This document shows, in pieces, positions 26,936-35,444 of a DNA stretch of 64,000 bases. The stretch lies in the NCBI RefSeq assembly GCF_030815415.1, contig NZ_JAUSWW010000001.1, positions 186,001 to 250,000 on the forward strand. Direction: 5' to 3'. Position 1 is the first letter of the stretch. Every line of letters begins with the position of its first letter. The stretch comes from Streptomyces canus. GTDB lineage: Bacteria > Actinomycetota > Actinomycetes > Streptomycetales > Streptomycetaceae. Made by a program: the position numbers and the translations under genes. The notes under the pieces are model-generated. The model saw only the letters and a program-made list of their open reading frames with translations. It was not told the DNA's origin and made no database searches.

Positions 26936-27340
26936 GTGGGCAGTGCGGAGATCGCCGAAGCCCGGGACATGGCCCGCGACTTCCTCACGTCCGTACAAGC
27001 CGTGCACGGGCTGCCGGTATCAGCGCGGGTCATGGGCATTGTGCAGCTGGTCGTCAGCGAGCTGGTCACCAACGCCCGCAAATACGCGCCCGGCCCCTGC
27101 CTGCTCGACCTGGAGATCAACGGCGGCGCCGTCCAGATCAGCGTGTGGGACAGCAGCACCACACTGCCCTCCGTCCAGGCCACCGACCCAGAACGGATCG
27201 GCCAGCACGGCCTGGAAATCACCATGGCGGTGTCCCAGACCTTCAGTGTCCACCGCGAACCCGTGGGCAAACGCATCACCGCAGCCATCGAGCTCGCCGA
27301 CGACCCCGGCGGCGACCCAGCCGGCCGACAGCCCTCCTGA
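26936..27340 (+). CDS. HATPase (anti-sigma-factor-type ATP-binding) protein
   Basis: 134 aa. HATPase_c_2 fold: N-box LVVSELVTNARKYAPGP, G1 box ISVWDSS, and GQHGLEITMAVS in place of the usual GRGL box. Proteins of this kind in Streptomyces act as RsbW/SpoIIAB-like anti-sigma kinases or partners of SpoIIE phosphatases. The GTG start is weakly supported, and no cognate sigma or antagonist gene is next to it. A paralogous domain ends the protein at 52349-54808. Confidence 0.82.
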   Translation: MGSAEIAEARDMARDFLTSVQAVHGLPVSARVMGIVQLVVSELVTNARKYAPGPCLLDLEINGGAVQISVWDSSTTLPSVQATDPERIGQHGLEITMAVSQTFSVHREPVGKRITAAIELADDPGGDPAGRQPS

Positions 27341-27568
27341 CCGCGCCCAGCCCGGGCTGTTCACGACGCCGGAATCGGGCTGGGCCGGCCAGAGCCCGCG
27401 CGCGGCACCACTCAGCGGCGGTCAGGCCGCAGGCCAGGTCCAAGCGGTAGGAGATCGAGAGCCGATCGGCAACTCCGCAGCCGGCACCACCTGGTGGGGG
27501 CCGGACGGAACAGGCCGAGTGGCGGACACGACACGCGCACGCCCCGCCGTCCGCGGGACAAACGCGGC

Positions 27569-27598
27569 AGGGCTCGGATCCCGACGGATCCGAGCCCT
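27569..27598 (-). terminator. Terminator of the tRNA-fMet gene
   Basis: Perfect 13-bp stem AGGGCTCGGATCC / GGATCCGAGCCCT with a 4-nt loop, starting 9 nt beyond the tRNA 3' end on the minus strand. Confidence 0.9.
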
Positions 27599-27607
27599 GT
27601 ACGGCAG

Positions 27608-27681
27608 TAGCGGGGACAGGATTTGAACCTGCGACCTCTGGGTTATGAGCCCAGCGAGCTACCGAGCTGCTCCACCCCGCG
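27608..27681 (-). tRNA. Initiator tRNA-Met (CAT anticodon)
   Basis: 74 nt that fold into a standard cloverleaf. Anticodon CAT sits in loop CTCATAA on a stem ending with three consecutive G:C pairs (GGG/CCC). Position 1 is C opposite U at 72, an unpaired first position. Both are initiator hallmarks. T-loop GGTTCAAATCC is present. CCA is not encoded. A strong terminator follows. Confidence 0.97.
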
Positions 27682-27964
27682 TCGGTAAACCCCACCGTAC
27701 GCCACCACCACACCCGGTGAAGACCACCCCGGCGAACAAGGCGACAGCCGGGCCCTCGCCCGGACTGGGCGAGCGGCGAGGCCCACCTCTCAAGGGGCAC
27801 GGACGGCTCCCTGTGGCCTTCGATGCGCGGTGCACGCCGGGGCATTTGAACCGGCGCGCACCTGACCATCAGTCAATTGGGGTGGCTGTGAGGGAATGCG
27901 CATCAGTGCAGATCAGGCGGCTTGGGCGCAGGGGAAATACCAAGATCGTGTCGGGTGTGCGGCG

Positions 27965-27990
27965 GCTTTTCGGAAAGAGATCCGAAAAGC
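27965..27990. terminator. Hairpin, 10-bp stem
   Basis: GCTTTTCGGA / TCCGAAAAGC with a 6-nt loop. It is AT-richer than its surroundings, and direction is not determined. Confidence 0.6.
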
Positions 27991-28102
27991 AAGCTGATTG
28001 CCCGTGCAACCTCGACGAAAGTGTCCGATGAGTACCGTGTTGGGTTGCTAATGGGGGGCATTTGACCGAATGGCGCTGGGTAGAGCGTCTCACTACAGTC
28101 AC

Positions 28103-28144
28103 GGAGCGCGAACCCGCGCTTACCAGGCCTCGGGTTCGCGCTCC
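28103..28144. terminator. Hairpin, 14-bp perfect stem
   Basis: GGAGCGCGAACCCG / CGGGTTCGCGCTCC with a 14-nt loop, 84 bp before the lipoprotein start. It could be a terminator for an upstream transcript or a regulatory structure in the lipoprotein leader. Confidence 0.6.
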
Positions 28145-28227
28145 AACAAGTCCCGGGACCGGTCCCGTGCAGGGTGGGTAGGCTGCCGGTCATGGCAGTG
28201 CAGTCATTTTCGCTAAAAGGAGAGACT

Positions 28228-28896
28228 ATGCACGGGCGGGCACTCTTGGCATTGTTGTCCCTGGCCCTGCTCACTGCCTGCTCTGGCGACCCGCAGCGCA
28301 ATCCCCAAACCGCGATCTCTTCATCTGCAAAGCCAAAAGAGTCCACAGGGTCAACACGCAAGCAGCCAGTGATGACGCCCCCCGAGGAAGCCTGCCACGG
28401 CGGCGTGCCCTTCTATACCGCGAGCCCACCGTACGCCGGTGCGGGCCCGCACCGGGTGATCGGTTTCTGGCTCTACAATCCTGATTCGGAAGTCAGTTCG
28501 CCGCCGTATCCTCCGAGCCTCCCGCCGTCCTGGGCATCGTCCACACCTGACGGGTACGGCAACGATGCTCAGGTGTTCGAGCTCGCACCCATGGAGGCCG
28601 ACTTCAAGCAAGCCCAACTGGCTCTCTGTATGTCCTGGCCACGACTGACAGGCAAGGCAGCCGTCGGAGAATGTGGTCCCTATCAAGGCGTAACCAGGGA
28701 AGTGTTCCCGGCTGACTATGATTTCCAGGTGTTCGAAGCCAGAACCGGTCGGCTCATAAAGTCCTTCACCCTCAGCGGATCCGAGAATGGCTGTCCGGCG
28801 CAAATCACCCTGGGTGACAAATCAATGCTGCCCCAAGCCGTCGGCGAAGAAGCTCTCGCTCCTGAACTTCGCTCCCTTGTGGAAAGAGATTTCTGA
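28228..28896 (+). CDS. Putative lipoprotein
   Basis: 222 aa. The ATG follows AAGGAG. Lipoprotein signal MHGRALLALLSLALLTACSG with lipobox LTAC. The mature chain starts with a Ser/Pro/Lys-rich spacer and then a globular region with four further Cys residues (EEACHGG, LALCMSW, GECGPYQG, ENGCPAQ). Function unknown. Anchored outside the membrane. Confidence 0.85.
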   Translation: MHGRALLALLSLALLTACSGDPQRNPQTAISSSAKPKESTGSTRKQPVMTPPEEACHGGVPFYTASPPYAGAGPHRVIGFWLYNPDSEVSSPPYPPSLPPSWASSTPDGYGNDAQVFELAPMEADFKQAQLALCMSWPRLTGKAAVGECGPYQGVTREVFPADYDFQVFEARTGRLIKSFTLSGSENGCPAQITLGDKSMLPQAVGEEALAPELRSLVERDF

Positions 28897-29124
28897 ACAA
28901 TTCCGGATGCCAGACACACGTCGCCTGGTTCGGCGGATGGCCCCTCCGCGCACCGCTGACCTGACCACAGAATCCGGAGACTCTGCAGGCTGAACGCCAG
29001 TACGATCAGGGCCGAAGAACACCCTGGCGTGATCGTTTGCCATCCAATCCAGTCGGCGCAGGTCAACACGAGCCGAGCGACTAACTTCGCTGTTGAAGGA
29101 CACTCGTGGTCGCGTTCGCAGCGA

Positions 29125-29188
29125 TAGTTGTCACCAATTGCTCGGGCTAGTTGTCACCAAGGCTGAGTTCGCGGTCGGGTTGTCACCA
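29125..29188 (+). promoter_or_regulatory. Three TTGTCACCA direct repeats
   Basis: TAGTTGTCACCAA at 29125-29137 and 29148-29160, and TTGTCACCA at 29180-29188. Centre spacing is 23 and 29 bp. They lie just upstream of an HTH-regulator reading frame, as expected for an autoregulatory operator. Confidence 0.65.
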
Positions 29189-29265
29189 TTTTCGAAGCGT
29201 CCTGGCAGGAGATCCTGCACGCGCTCGAAGAGCCCGACGCGCAGGTCACCGACCCCCTCGAGCAG

Positions 29266-31332
29266 ATGGTGCGCCTCCAGGTCCTCGCCGAACACCTCAC
29301 CCCCCACATGGTGGCCAGGACCAAACAACGCGGCGCCTCCTGGGAACAGATCGCAGCCCTGCTCGGCATGAGCAAGGACACCGTGCGCAAGAAATGGTCG
29401 CCGCCCACCCGCCGCGGCCCCGCTCCCCCACGCACCGTCCTCACCCCCACCCCGCCCACCGACCCTCCCCCCGCCGCGCCCGCCGGCCGGGACCACACCG
29501 GCGACACCGGCGGCCCCCGCTCACCGGCTCCCCCGCCGTCCGGGACTGCACCCCCCATGCCCTTCCTCGCCGGCCAGGACCTCGCCACCGTCCTCAGCAG
29601 CCTCCAACGCGCCTCCGGCTACAGCCTGCGCGCCCTGGCCGCCCGTACCAACATGTCCCCCAGCTACCTCTCCCGCCTGATGTCCGGCGAACGCTTCCCC
29701 GCCTGGCCCAAGGTCGCCCGCCTCGCCCGCGCCTGCGGCGCCGACCCCGAAGTCCTGCGCCGCGTCTGGGAAGCCTCCAACGCCCGCCGCGACAGCCAGC
29801 CCCGCCCCGCCTCCCTCACCTCCGCCCTGCGCTTCCTCCACCTACGCGCCGGCAGCCCCACCCCCTGGGCCATATCCGTCACCAGCGGAGGCGACCTCGA
29901 CCAGCACTACATCGAAGCCCTCCTCACCGGCCCCGACATCGGCGAATGGGAAGACGTCCACCGCCTCGTCCAACTCCTCGACGGCGAACCCTCCTACTTC
30001 CTGCCCCTGTGGGAAGCCGAAGCCGCCACCCCCACCACCCCACCCACCGGCACCAGCCCCCCAGCACCCACTGCCAAGCCGCCCGCCGACAACCCGCACC
30101 CCGCATCCACCCGCGTCGAAGATCTCCTCACCGCCTTCCAAGACGCCCTTGGCCCCACCCACCCACCCCCCCTCTCCCCCCCTCCGACGATCCTTCTGGA
30201 ACTGCTCGCCGAGTACGGCGACAGCGAGGAGAACCCGATCCCGGCAGCGATCGAGACCTCTCGCGGCTTGCTGGTGGCTGTCCTGCGGACCGGCACGCGC
30301 AAGGTGTTCGCGATCAACCCGATGGCCGCCGCCCGCTACCGAGACCGGCACTCCGTCTCGCGCAAGAAGTCCGACCCCGGCGACGCCCTGGTCCTCGCCA
30401 ATATCCTCCGCACGGACATGCATGCCCACCGGCCTCTGCCCGAAGACTCCGACCTCGGCCGTGCGATCGCCGTCCTCGCCCGGGCTCAGCAGGACTCGTT
30501 GTGGAACCGGCAGCAGCTCGCCAACCAGCTCCGGTCCCTGCTGCGCGAGTACTACCCCGCCGCCCTGGCGGCCTTCGCCGCCTGGACCAACGGCCTGTGC
30601 CGCCCCGAGGCCCGCGAGCTCCTCAAGACCGCCCCGACCCCGGCCCGGGCCGCACGGCTGACCCGCACCCAGATCCAAGCCGCCCTTAAGCGAGCCGGCC
30701 GCCAGCGCGGCATCGAAGCCGAGGCAGACCGCCTCCGCGAGGTCTTCCGCTCGGAGTGGGCTCACCAGCCGCCGCTGGTCGAGGACGCGCTCGGCAAGCA
30801 GATGCTCGCCCTCCTCATCCAGCTGGACGCCGCCTGCACCGCCGCCGACCAGCTCGCCGAAGCGGTCGAAGAGGTCTTCCCGCAGCACCCGGACGCCGAG
30901 ATCCTGCTGAGCTTCCCCGGCCTCGGCATCCAGCTCGCCGCCCGCGTCCTAGCCGAGATCGGCGACGACCGCACCCGGTTCGCCGATGCCCGCGGACTCA
31001 AGGCCTACGCCGGCTCCTCACCTATCATCCGCGCCTCCGGCAAGAAGTCCGCCATCACCAGACGGTGGGTGAAGAACGACCGGCTCAACCACGCTGGCTA
31101 CCTCTGGGCCTTCGCCTCGCTCAGGGCATCCACCGGGGCCAACGCCCACTACCGGCGCCGCCGCGAGCAAGGCGACTGGCACGCTGCCGCCCAGCGCAAC
31201 CTCTTCAACCGCATGATCGGACAGCTCTTCCACTGCTTGAACAGGGCACGACCTACGACGAGTCGCTCGCCTTCGGGGCCTCTCCCACAGAGGCCGTTGT
31301 CACTGCGGCTTGAGACGGTCAGCGGGGAGTGA
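29266..31332 (+). pseudogene. Chimera: HTH regulator N-terminus fused to IS110 transposase
   Basis: Residues 1-45 form an HTH (ASWEQIAALLGMSKDTVRKK) and residues about 100-155 an XRE-type HTH (YSLRALAARTNMSPSYLSRL MSGERF). After a Pro-rich linker the frame runs, without a stop, into an IS110 transposase from about residue 308 (AIETSRGLLVAVLRTG, KKSDPGDALVLANILRTDMH, FPGLGIQLAARVLAEIGDD, LKAYAGSSPI). The transposase lacks roughly its first 40 residues, including the first catalytic Asp. A frameshift near 31232 moves its true ending (EQGTTYDESLAFGASPTEAV) to another frame that stops at 31313. Coding-like codons (IFEASWQEILHALEEPDAQV) precede the ATG, but no ordinary start codon follows the TGA at 29164. 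Confidence 0.8.
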
Positions 31333-32020
31333 GGCAGGCTTCGAGGGCGGCTCGCTGTTGTAGTGGCAGATGGTCGCCGAGGGGCACTTTGCGGGGGCTG
31401 TGCTCGCCCTCGCAGAGCCAGCTCTGTTCGTCATCGTCGAACCACCAGTCCTCGGCGCCCCACATGGGGTGCCCCTGAAGCAGGTGTCGGGCCAACGCCT
31501 CGCTCGCCTCGGGCGCACCCTGAACGACCAGAGCCTCGACCACCGCCGTCACGGCCTCCTCCGGAACCGCCGCGTCGCCGAGAACAGGCAGAAGAAGGAG
31601 GAGACGGGCGTGAGAGTCGGTTACGCCTGCCGCACCCGGTGGTGCCTCCAGCAGGGCGGCGAGTTCGGGCCAGCACAGCCCAGGGCCGATGCGGTCCTGA
31701 TCGTCACTCGCCAGGACGAGATCCTGGCTCCAGTCGGGATGCGTGAGGAAGTAGTCCGTCGTGGTGAACTCCTCGCCGCTGTTGAAGTGCACGACGATCG
31801 CGAAGCCGCCGGCCAGCGGCACCGTGAACCTCGGCCACGCCGACCGGTCGTGGAGCGTGTCCAGCATGGCGTCCGCGTCGCCCGCGTCCGATCCGAAAGC
31901 CTCCGGCGCGAACCCGTCAGCCAGGTCCGCCAAGTACGCAGGCCAGAAGCCCGGCTCATCCAGGAGCGGGTGCCCGTCCACGACGGGCGACGAGGAGTAC
32001 CAGTGCCGTGCCATCACCAT
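31319..32020 (-). CDS. Hypothetical protein
   Basis: 233 aa from the ATG at 32020 (VMARHWYSSSPVVDGHPLLD) with GGAGAG upstream; a longer in-frame extension overlaps the pentapeptide paralogue and is rejected. Acidic and Trp-rich (MWGAEDWWFDDDEQSWLCEG), with GGFAIVVHFNSGEEFTTTDY in the centre. No signal or membrane segment. It resembles orphan immunity-like proteins, but the family is not recognised. Confidence 0.7.
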   Translation of the reverse strand: MVMARHWYSSSPVVDGHPLLDEPGFWPAYLADLADGFAPEAFGSDAGDADAMLDTLHDRSAWPRFTVPLAGGFAIVVHFNSGEEFTTTDYFLTHPDWSQDLVLASDDQDRIGPGLCWPELAALLEAPPGAAGVTDSHARLLLLLPVLGDAAVPEEAVTAVVEALVVQGAPEASEALARHLLQGHPMWGAEDWWFDDDEQSWLCEGEHSPRKVPLGDHLPLQQRAALEACLTPR

Positions 32021-32104
32021 GCCGGGATTCTCTCCAAGCCCGGTCAGCACTGTTCGAAGACCCCCGGCCTCGCGGCCGACCGACTTGACGGCATAGCAAC
32101 GTGA

Positions 32105-32515
32105 GGTGTCTGCATCGATGTGCTGTGCGCCTACCTCCAACTCCCCTTCACCCCCCACCCCGGCAACGACCCCGCCCACCAGGAGGGACACCACAACTAC
32201 CTGGCCCTTCGCAAGGTCCGGCACACCATCCTGCGCCTCATCGGCGACCACTACCGACGTCCCCAGGGAACCCACCGCTCCTGGCAAGGCTGCGACCTCG
32301 ACCTCACCGGCGTCACCATCGACGGCACCATGGACTTCAGCGGCGCGACGTTCTCCGGCGGCACCGTGTACCTCGGTAGCGCGACGTTCTCCGGCGGCAC
32401 CGTGTCCTTCGACAGCGCGACAGGCCTAACTCCCAATGGGCTTCTTGCTGCCGTTGGCATTCCTGTTCCTGCGACGGTCACCCTCCCCTCTGCTTGGCTG
32501 CCCTCGAATCCATAG
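32105..32515 (+). pseudogene. Truncated pentapeptide-repeat paralogue
   Basis: The last 136 codons match the protein at 16330-17424 from CIDVLCAYLQLPFTP onward, through HTILRLIGDHYRRPQGTHRS, to the same end (WLPSNP). The membrane-anchor part is missing, and only two 12-residue units remain instead of nine. The break at about 32105 adjoins the upstream hypothetical gene. Confidence 0.85.
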
Positions 32516-32707
32516 CGCTGAGAGCAGCCGACGACCGCGTCAGCCTGGTCGGCGTCCGAGCGCAACCCGGGTGGCAGGCCGGAGTCGAGTGGACGCTGCT
32601 GTGGAATGAGAACACCACCAGCCCGCTGACCGAGGACAGCCCGAGCCGGTGGTACGGGCAGGCAGCACGCTGACCTGCCGTGGTCGGGCTGGCGGTCGGG
32701 ACTGTGG

Positions 32708-33004
32708 TCAGGGCGTGTCGCCGGAGTAGAAAAAGCGGCAGCTCACACCCGGGCCCGCTGAGCGGGGCTCGCCGGGGCGCGGGTCGTACAGTGACCGCCC
32801 GCCGGGGAACTGCCCGAGTTCGGTGGCCAGGGCTACCCCGTCGTCGATCTCTTCCGGCCGCCAGCCCGTGATGTCGAGCAGCAATCCGTCCAGCGGCCCG
32901 CCTATCAGCGTGGCGTAGGTCCGGTGCGGGAGCGGGCCGGGGTGGGGGTCGTCGTGGTCGTGGCCGTAGACGCGGCCGTTCAGCAGCTGCTCGTCTCCGT
33001 TCAT
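32708..33004 (-). CDS. Small hypothetical protein, paralogue of 18771-19067
   Basis: 98 aa, MNGDEQLLNGRVYGHDHDDP ... CRFFYSGDTP. About 80% identical to the first copy. It follows the replication-relaxation gene by 90 bp on the same strand and is probably in its operon. Confidence 0.78.
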   Translation of the reverse strand: MNGDEQLLNGRVYGHDHDDPHPGPLPHRTYATLIGGPLDGLLLDITGWRPEEIDDGVALATELGQFPGGRSLYDPRPGEPRSAGPGVSCRFFYSGDTP

Positions 33005-33094
33005 GCCGTCCAGCCTCGCAGCCGCCACCGACAACACCCGCGCGGCGGCCGGCCCGGCCCGCGCTTCCATGCCTCCAGGCCGGGCCCGCCGTGC

Positions 33095-34201
33095 TCAGCG
33101 CGCCTTCGGCAACGCCTCCAGGGAGAGGCGTTCCTCTCCCGCACCGTGGCCGGCCACGCGCCACACCGGCTCATCGGGGCCGTGCTGGGTCAGCTGCGCC
33201 AGCGTCGTGGTCGCCACGATGATCCGGTAGTTGACGCCGTGGACGTGCTGAGCGCGCTGGTGGAAGGCGGCTTCCCGGGTGGCCGGGGCCGCCGCGCGGT
33301 GCGGGGCCGGGGCGAAGACGAACAGCAGCGGCGGGTAGGGCCGTTCCAGGGATGGCCCGGCGTAGGTCTCCTGCCAGTGGCTGCGCGGGACCCGGGCGGC
33401 GTTGCCGCGTCCGGACGGCGGCGCGTTGCGGTAGGCGTCGTAGCGCTCCAGCTTGGCGACCAGGCGGGCGTAGGACATGGTGCGGTCGATCTCCACGAAC
33501 GCGCTGGAGCCGTCGGCCAGGAGGACCACGGCGTCGGGCACCAGGTTCCCGGCCGGGGTAGGGTGGGCGACTTCCACCTGCCAGTCGGCATGGTCGGCCG
33601 CCTGCGCCTGGTGGAAGGTGACGACGGTGTCGACCAGCGCGAGGCCGTGTTCCCGAAGACCGGTCTTGCTGGCGGCGATGCGCTTGCCGGTGGTCCGGCC
33701 GGCCCGCGGCGCGAGCTCACCGGAGGCGGCGGCTTCGGCGAGGCCCGCCGCAGTGCAGTACCAGTAGCCCTGCTGGGCGCGGTGGGTCCGGCCGACCAGG
33801 GCCGGGGATTCGGCGAGCAGGTTGCGCAGCGCGCGACGAACGTGGTCGGTGTCCTGCTGGTGCGGCAGCAGCAGTGCCTTGAGTTGGCGGGGTGTGGCCA
33901 GGCGCAGCTGGGCGAGGGTGAGCAGGACCTCGCCGCGGATGTCCGCGCCGGCCTTCGCCGCCGCCGCCTTCCGGGCCCGGGATGCTTCTCCCGGCACATC
34001 AGTGCTGGGAGAAGAGGAGTTGCAACCGGCGGGGGCGGGGCGACAAGGGTTCTGATCAGCGACAACCGCCAGACGGCGGCTCGCAGCTGTGGGGCCGGGA
34101 GCGTGGCTTGCCGCAGGGCTCGTTGCGCGGCTCGCTGTCGCAGCACTGTCCGACCCGGTCGGCGGCGTCGGCGGGACGGGCGGGCGGGGTGCGGTGGTCA
34201 T
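33095..34201 (-). CDS. Replication-relaxation family protein
   Basis: 368 aa from an ATG after GAGGA. Pro/Ala-rich N-terminus (about 1-75), then a winged-helix region typical of the Replic_Relax family: LLTLAQLRLATPRQLKALLL, VRRALRNLLAESPALVGRTH, YWYCTAAGLAEA, LVDTVVTFHQAQA and the acidic catalytic-like block LVPDAVVLLADGSSAFVEID followed by RLVAKLERYDAYR. Such proteins occur on actinobacterial plasmids and integrative elements and are thought to aid replication or transfer. A small membrane protein and a GTGCGCAC array lie upstream. Confidence 0.85.
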   Translation of the reverse strand: MTTAPRPPVPPTPPTGSDSAATASRATSPAASHAPGPTAASRRLAVVADQNPCRPAPAGCNSSSPSTDVPGEASRARKAAAAKAGADIRGEVLLTLAQLRLATPRQLKALLLPHQQDTDHVRRALRNLLAESPALVGRTHRAQQGYWYCTAAGLAEAAASGELAPRAGRTTGKRIAASKTGLREHGLALVDTVVTFHQAQAADHADWQVEVAHPTPAGNLVPDAVVLLADGSSAFVEIDRTMSYARLVAKLERYDAYRNAPPSGRGNAARVPRSHWQETYAGPSLERPYPPLLFVFAPAPHRAAAPATREAAFHQRAQHVHGVNYRIIVATTTLAQLTQHGPDEPVWRVAGHGAGEERLSLEALPKAR

Positions 34202-34437
34202 CGCGTCCTCGGGATTCTCCGGCCGTACGCGGCCGGGTCGGTGACAGGTCCGGCCCGCACACGCAAGGACGTGCGGACCGCAGCCACCGTGAGGAAGCAC
34301 CCCTTGTCCGCTGTCTGTTCAACAACCAGTAGTGGTGTCCGTTTTGACCCTTGACCACCCCTTGACCGGATGGTTCGTCCGTGGCCGATGCCACACCGCC
34401 GCAGCCTCGGGGTGGCGGAGGCTGGAAGGCACAGAGC

Positions 34438-34713
34438 TCAGGGGCTGCCCGACTGGGTGACGCCCTGCGCGAGTTGGCCGACGATGTCGAGGATGGTCCG
34501 GCCGAACGCGGTAGGGGCGATCAGTACGCCGAAGACCAACACGATCACGTCGGTCAGCTTCTCGTCGTTCCGGCTCCGGGCGTGCGTACGCCGCCGCAGC
34601 CGCACGACGATGAAGCACCGCCAGCAGAACCGCAACATTGATCGACAGAACCACCGGCCAGTCCTCCCCGTCACACGAACGTCCCAGCCCACCTGTAGCC
34701 GGAACCACTCCAT
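34438..34713 (-). CDS. Small membrane protein, possibly transfer-associated
   Basis: 91 aa. Basic N-terminal half (RCFIVVRLRRRTHARSRNDE) followed by a hydrophobic segment KLTDVIVLVFGVLIAPTAFG and GRTILDIVGQLAQGV. Resembles small Spd-like proteins of Streptomyces plasmids by size and context only. An overlapping frame is also open, so the assignment is tentative. Confidence 0.45.
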   Translation of the reverse strand: MEWFRLQVGWDVRVTGRTGRWFCRSMLRFCWRCFIVVRLRRRTHARSRNDEKLTDVIVLVFGVLIAPTAFGRTILDIVGQLAQGVTQSGSP

Positions 34714-34809
34714 GCGGTGGGTTGATTACTGATCGTTGGCGGCAAAACGCTTCTGCCCGGCCGGACTTCCGGCCTTGACCCCCACAGCCGCGCACCGCGC
34801 ACACGCGGC

Positions 34810-35350
34810 GCGGTGCGCATGGTGCGCGCGGCGCGATGTGTTGTGCACAAGCAACGCACCTCCCCGCCAGCGGTGCGCACCCGGTGCGGTGCACACACCC
34901 AACCAGGTGCGCACGTTGCGGTTCACTCCAGCGGTGCGGTGTGGTGCGCATCGCCGTGCGGAGTGCGCACCGCACCGTGCACTGGTTCAGGCAATGTGAA
35001 GGACTCAAGGGGCGGGCGCGGGAGGGAGAGTTCTCCCCACGGTGCACAGCGTCGCGCACGCATACGGGGACGATGCGGATGGTAGCGAACGTGGTCCAGG
35101 GAAAACGTCGGCACCTTCGACCGCGACAAGGGTTGATTCTCAACTCGACAAGGGGTGCGCATCCGGCGCGGCCCCTTTGGACAAGGGGTGCACACCGGCG
35201 GGCCGGCCCGCGCACCGTCACTCAACGTATGCGCACCAGGGAGTGCCGGGCACTCTCGTGGACATCGCGGTGCGCACCGGTACACCCGTGCGCAGTGCAC
35301 GACATCGTCGACGCGCGGCCCGGTGCGCGTGGCGCGACTGGTCGTGCGCA
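34810..35350. repeat. GTGCGCAC repeat array 2
   Basis: About ten GTGCGCA or GTGCACAC sites, at about 34812, 34872, 34906, 34942, 34962, 35154, 35187, 35269, 35288 and 35343, with flanks CGGTGCGCACC as in array 1. Two are embedded in a second repeat, ACAAGGGGTGC (about 35149 and 35181). No gene is convincing within 34714-35444. Confidence 0.72.
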
Positions 35351-35444
35351 CCCGCGCAGCCGTCAGGGTGTCACCGGACAGTCCGGGTGTCTCGTTTGGT
35401 GACTACGGCGTCCAACGATCGATCGGTCCCGAGCACCGGTGCGA

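Larger units (their letters stand above)
27682..28227. other. Intergenic with two strong hairpins
   Basis: 546 bp between the tRNA gene and the lipoprotein gene. It has lower GC than its surroundings around 27880-28060. It holds two perfect hairpins (27965-27990 and 28103-28144) but no gene I can support. Confidence 0.6.

Noticed and set aside
27608..27681. tRNA-fMet as an integration site of a genomic island
   Set aside because: No integrase gene and no second copy of the tRNA 3' end were seen in the window.
32021..32287. N-terminal extension of the hypothetical protein ending at 31319
   Set aside because: This stretch is antisense to the pentapeptide-repeat fragment, whose reading frame is clearly the coding one.
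34319..35221. Long minus-strand open frame across array 2
   Set aside because: The translation is mostly Arg/Pro/Cys from repeated GTGCGCAC and lacks coding character.
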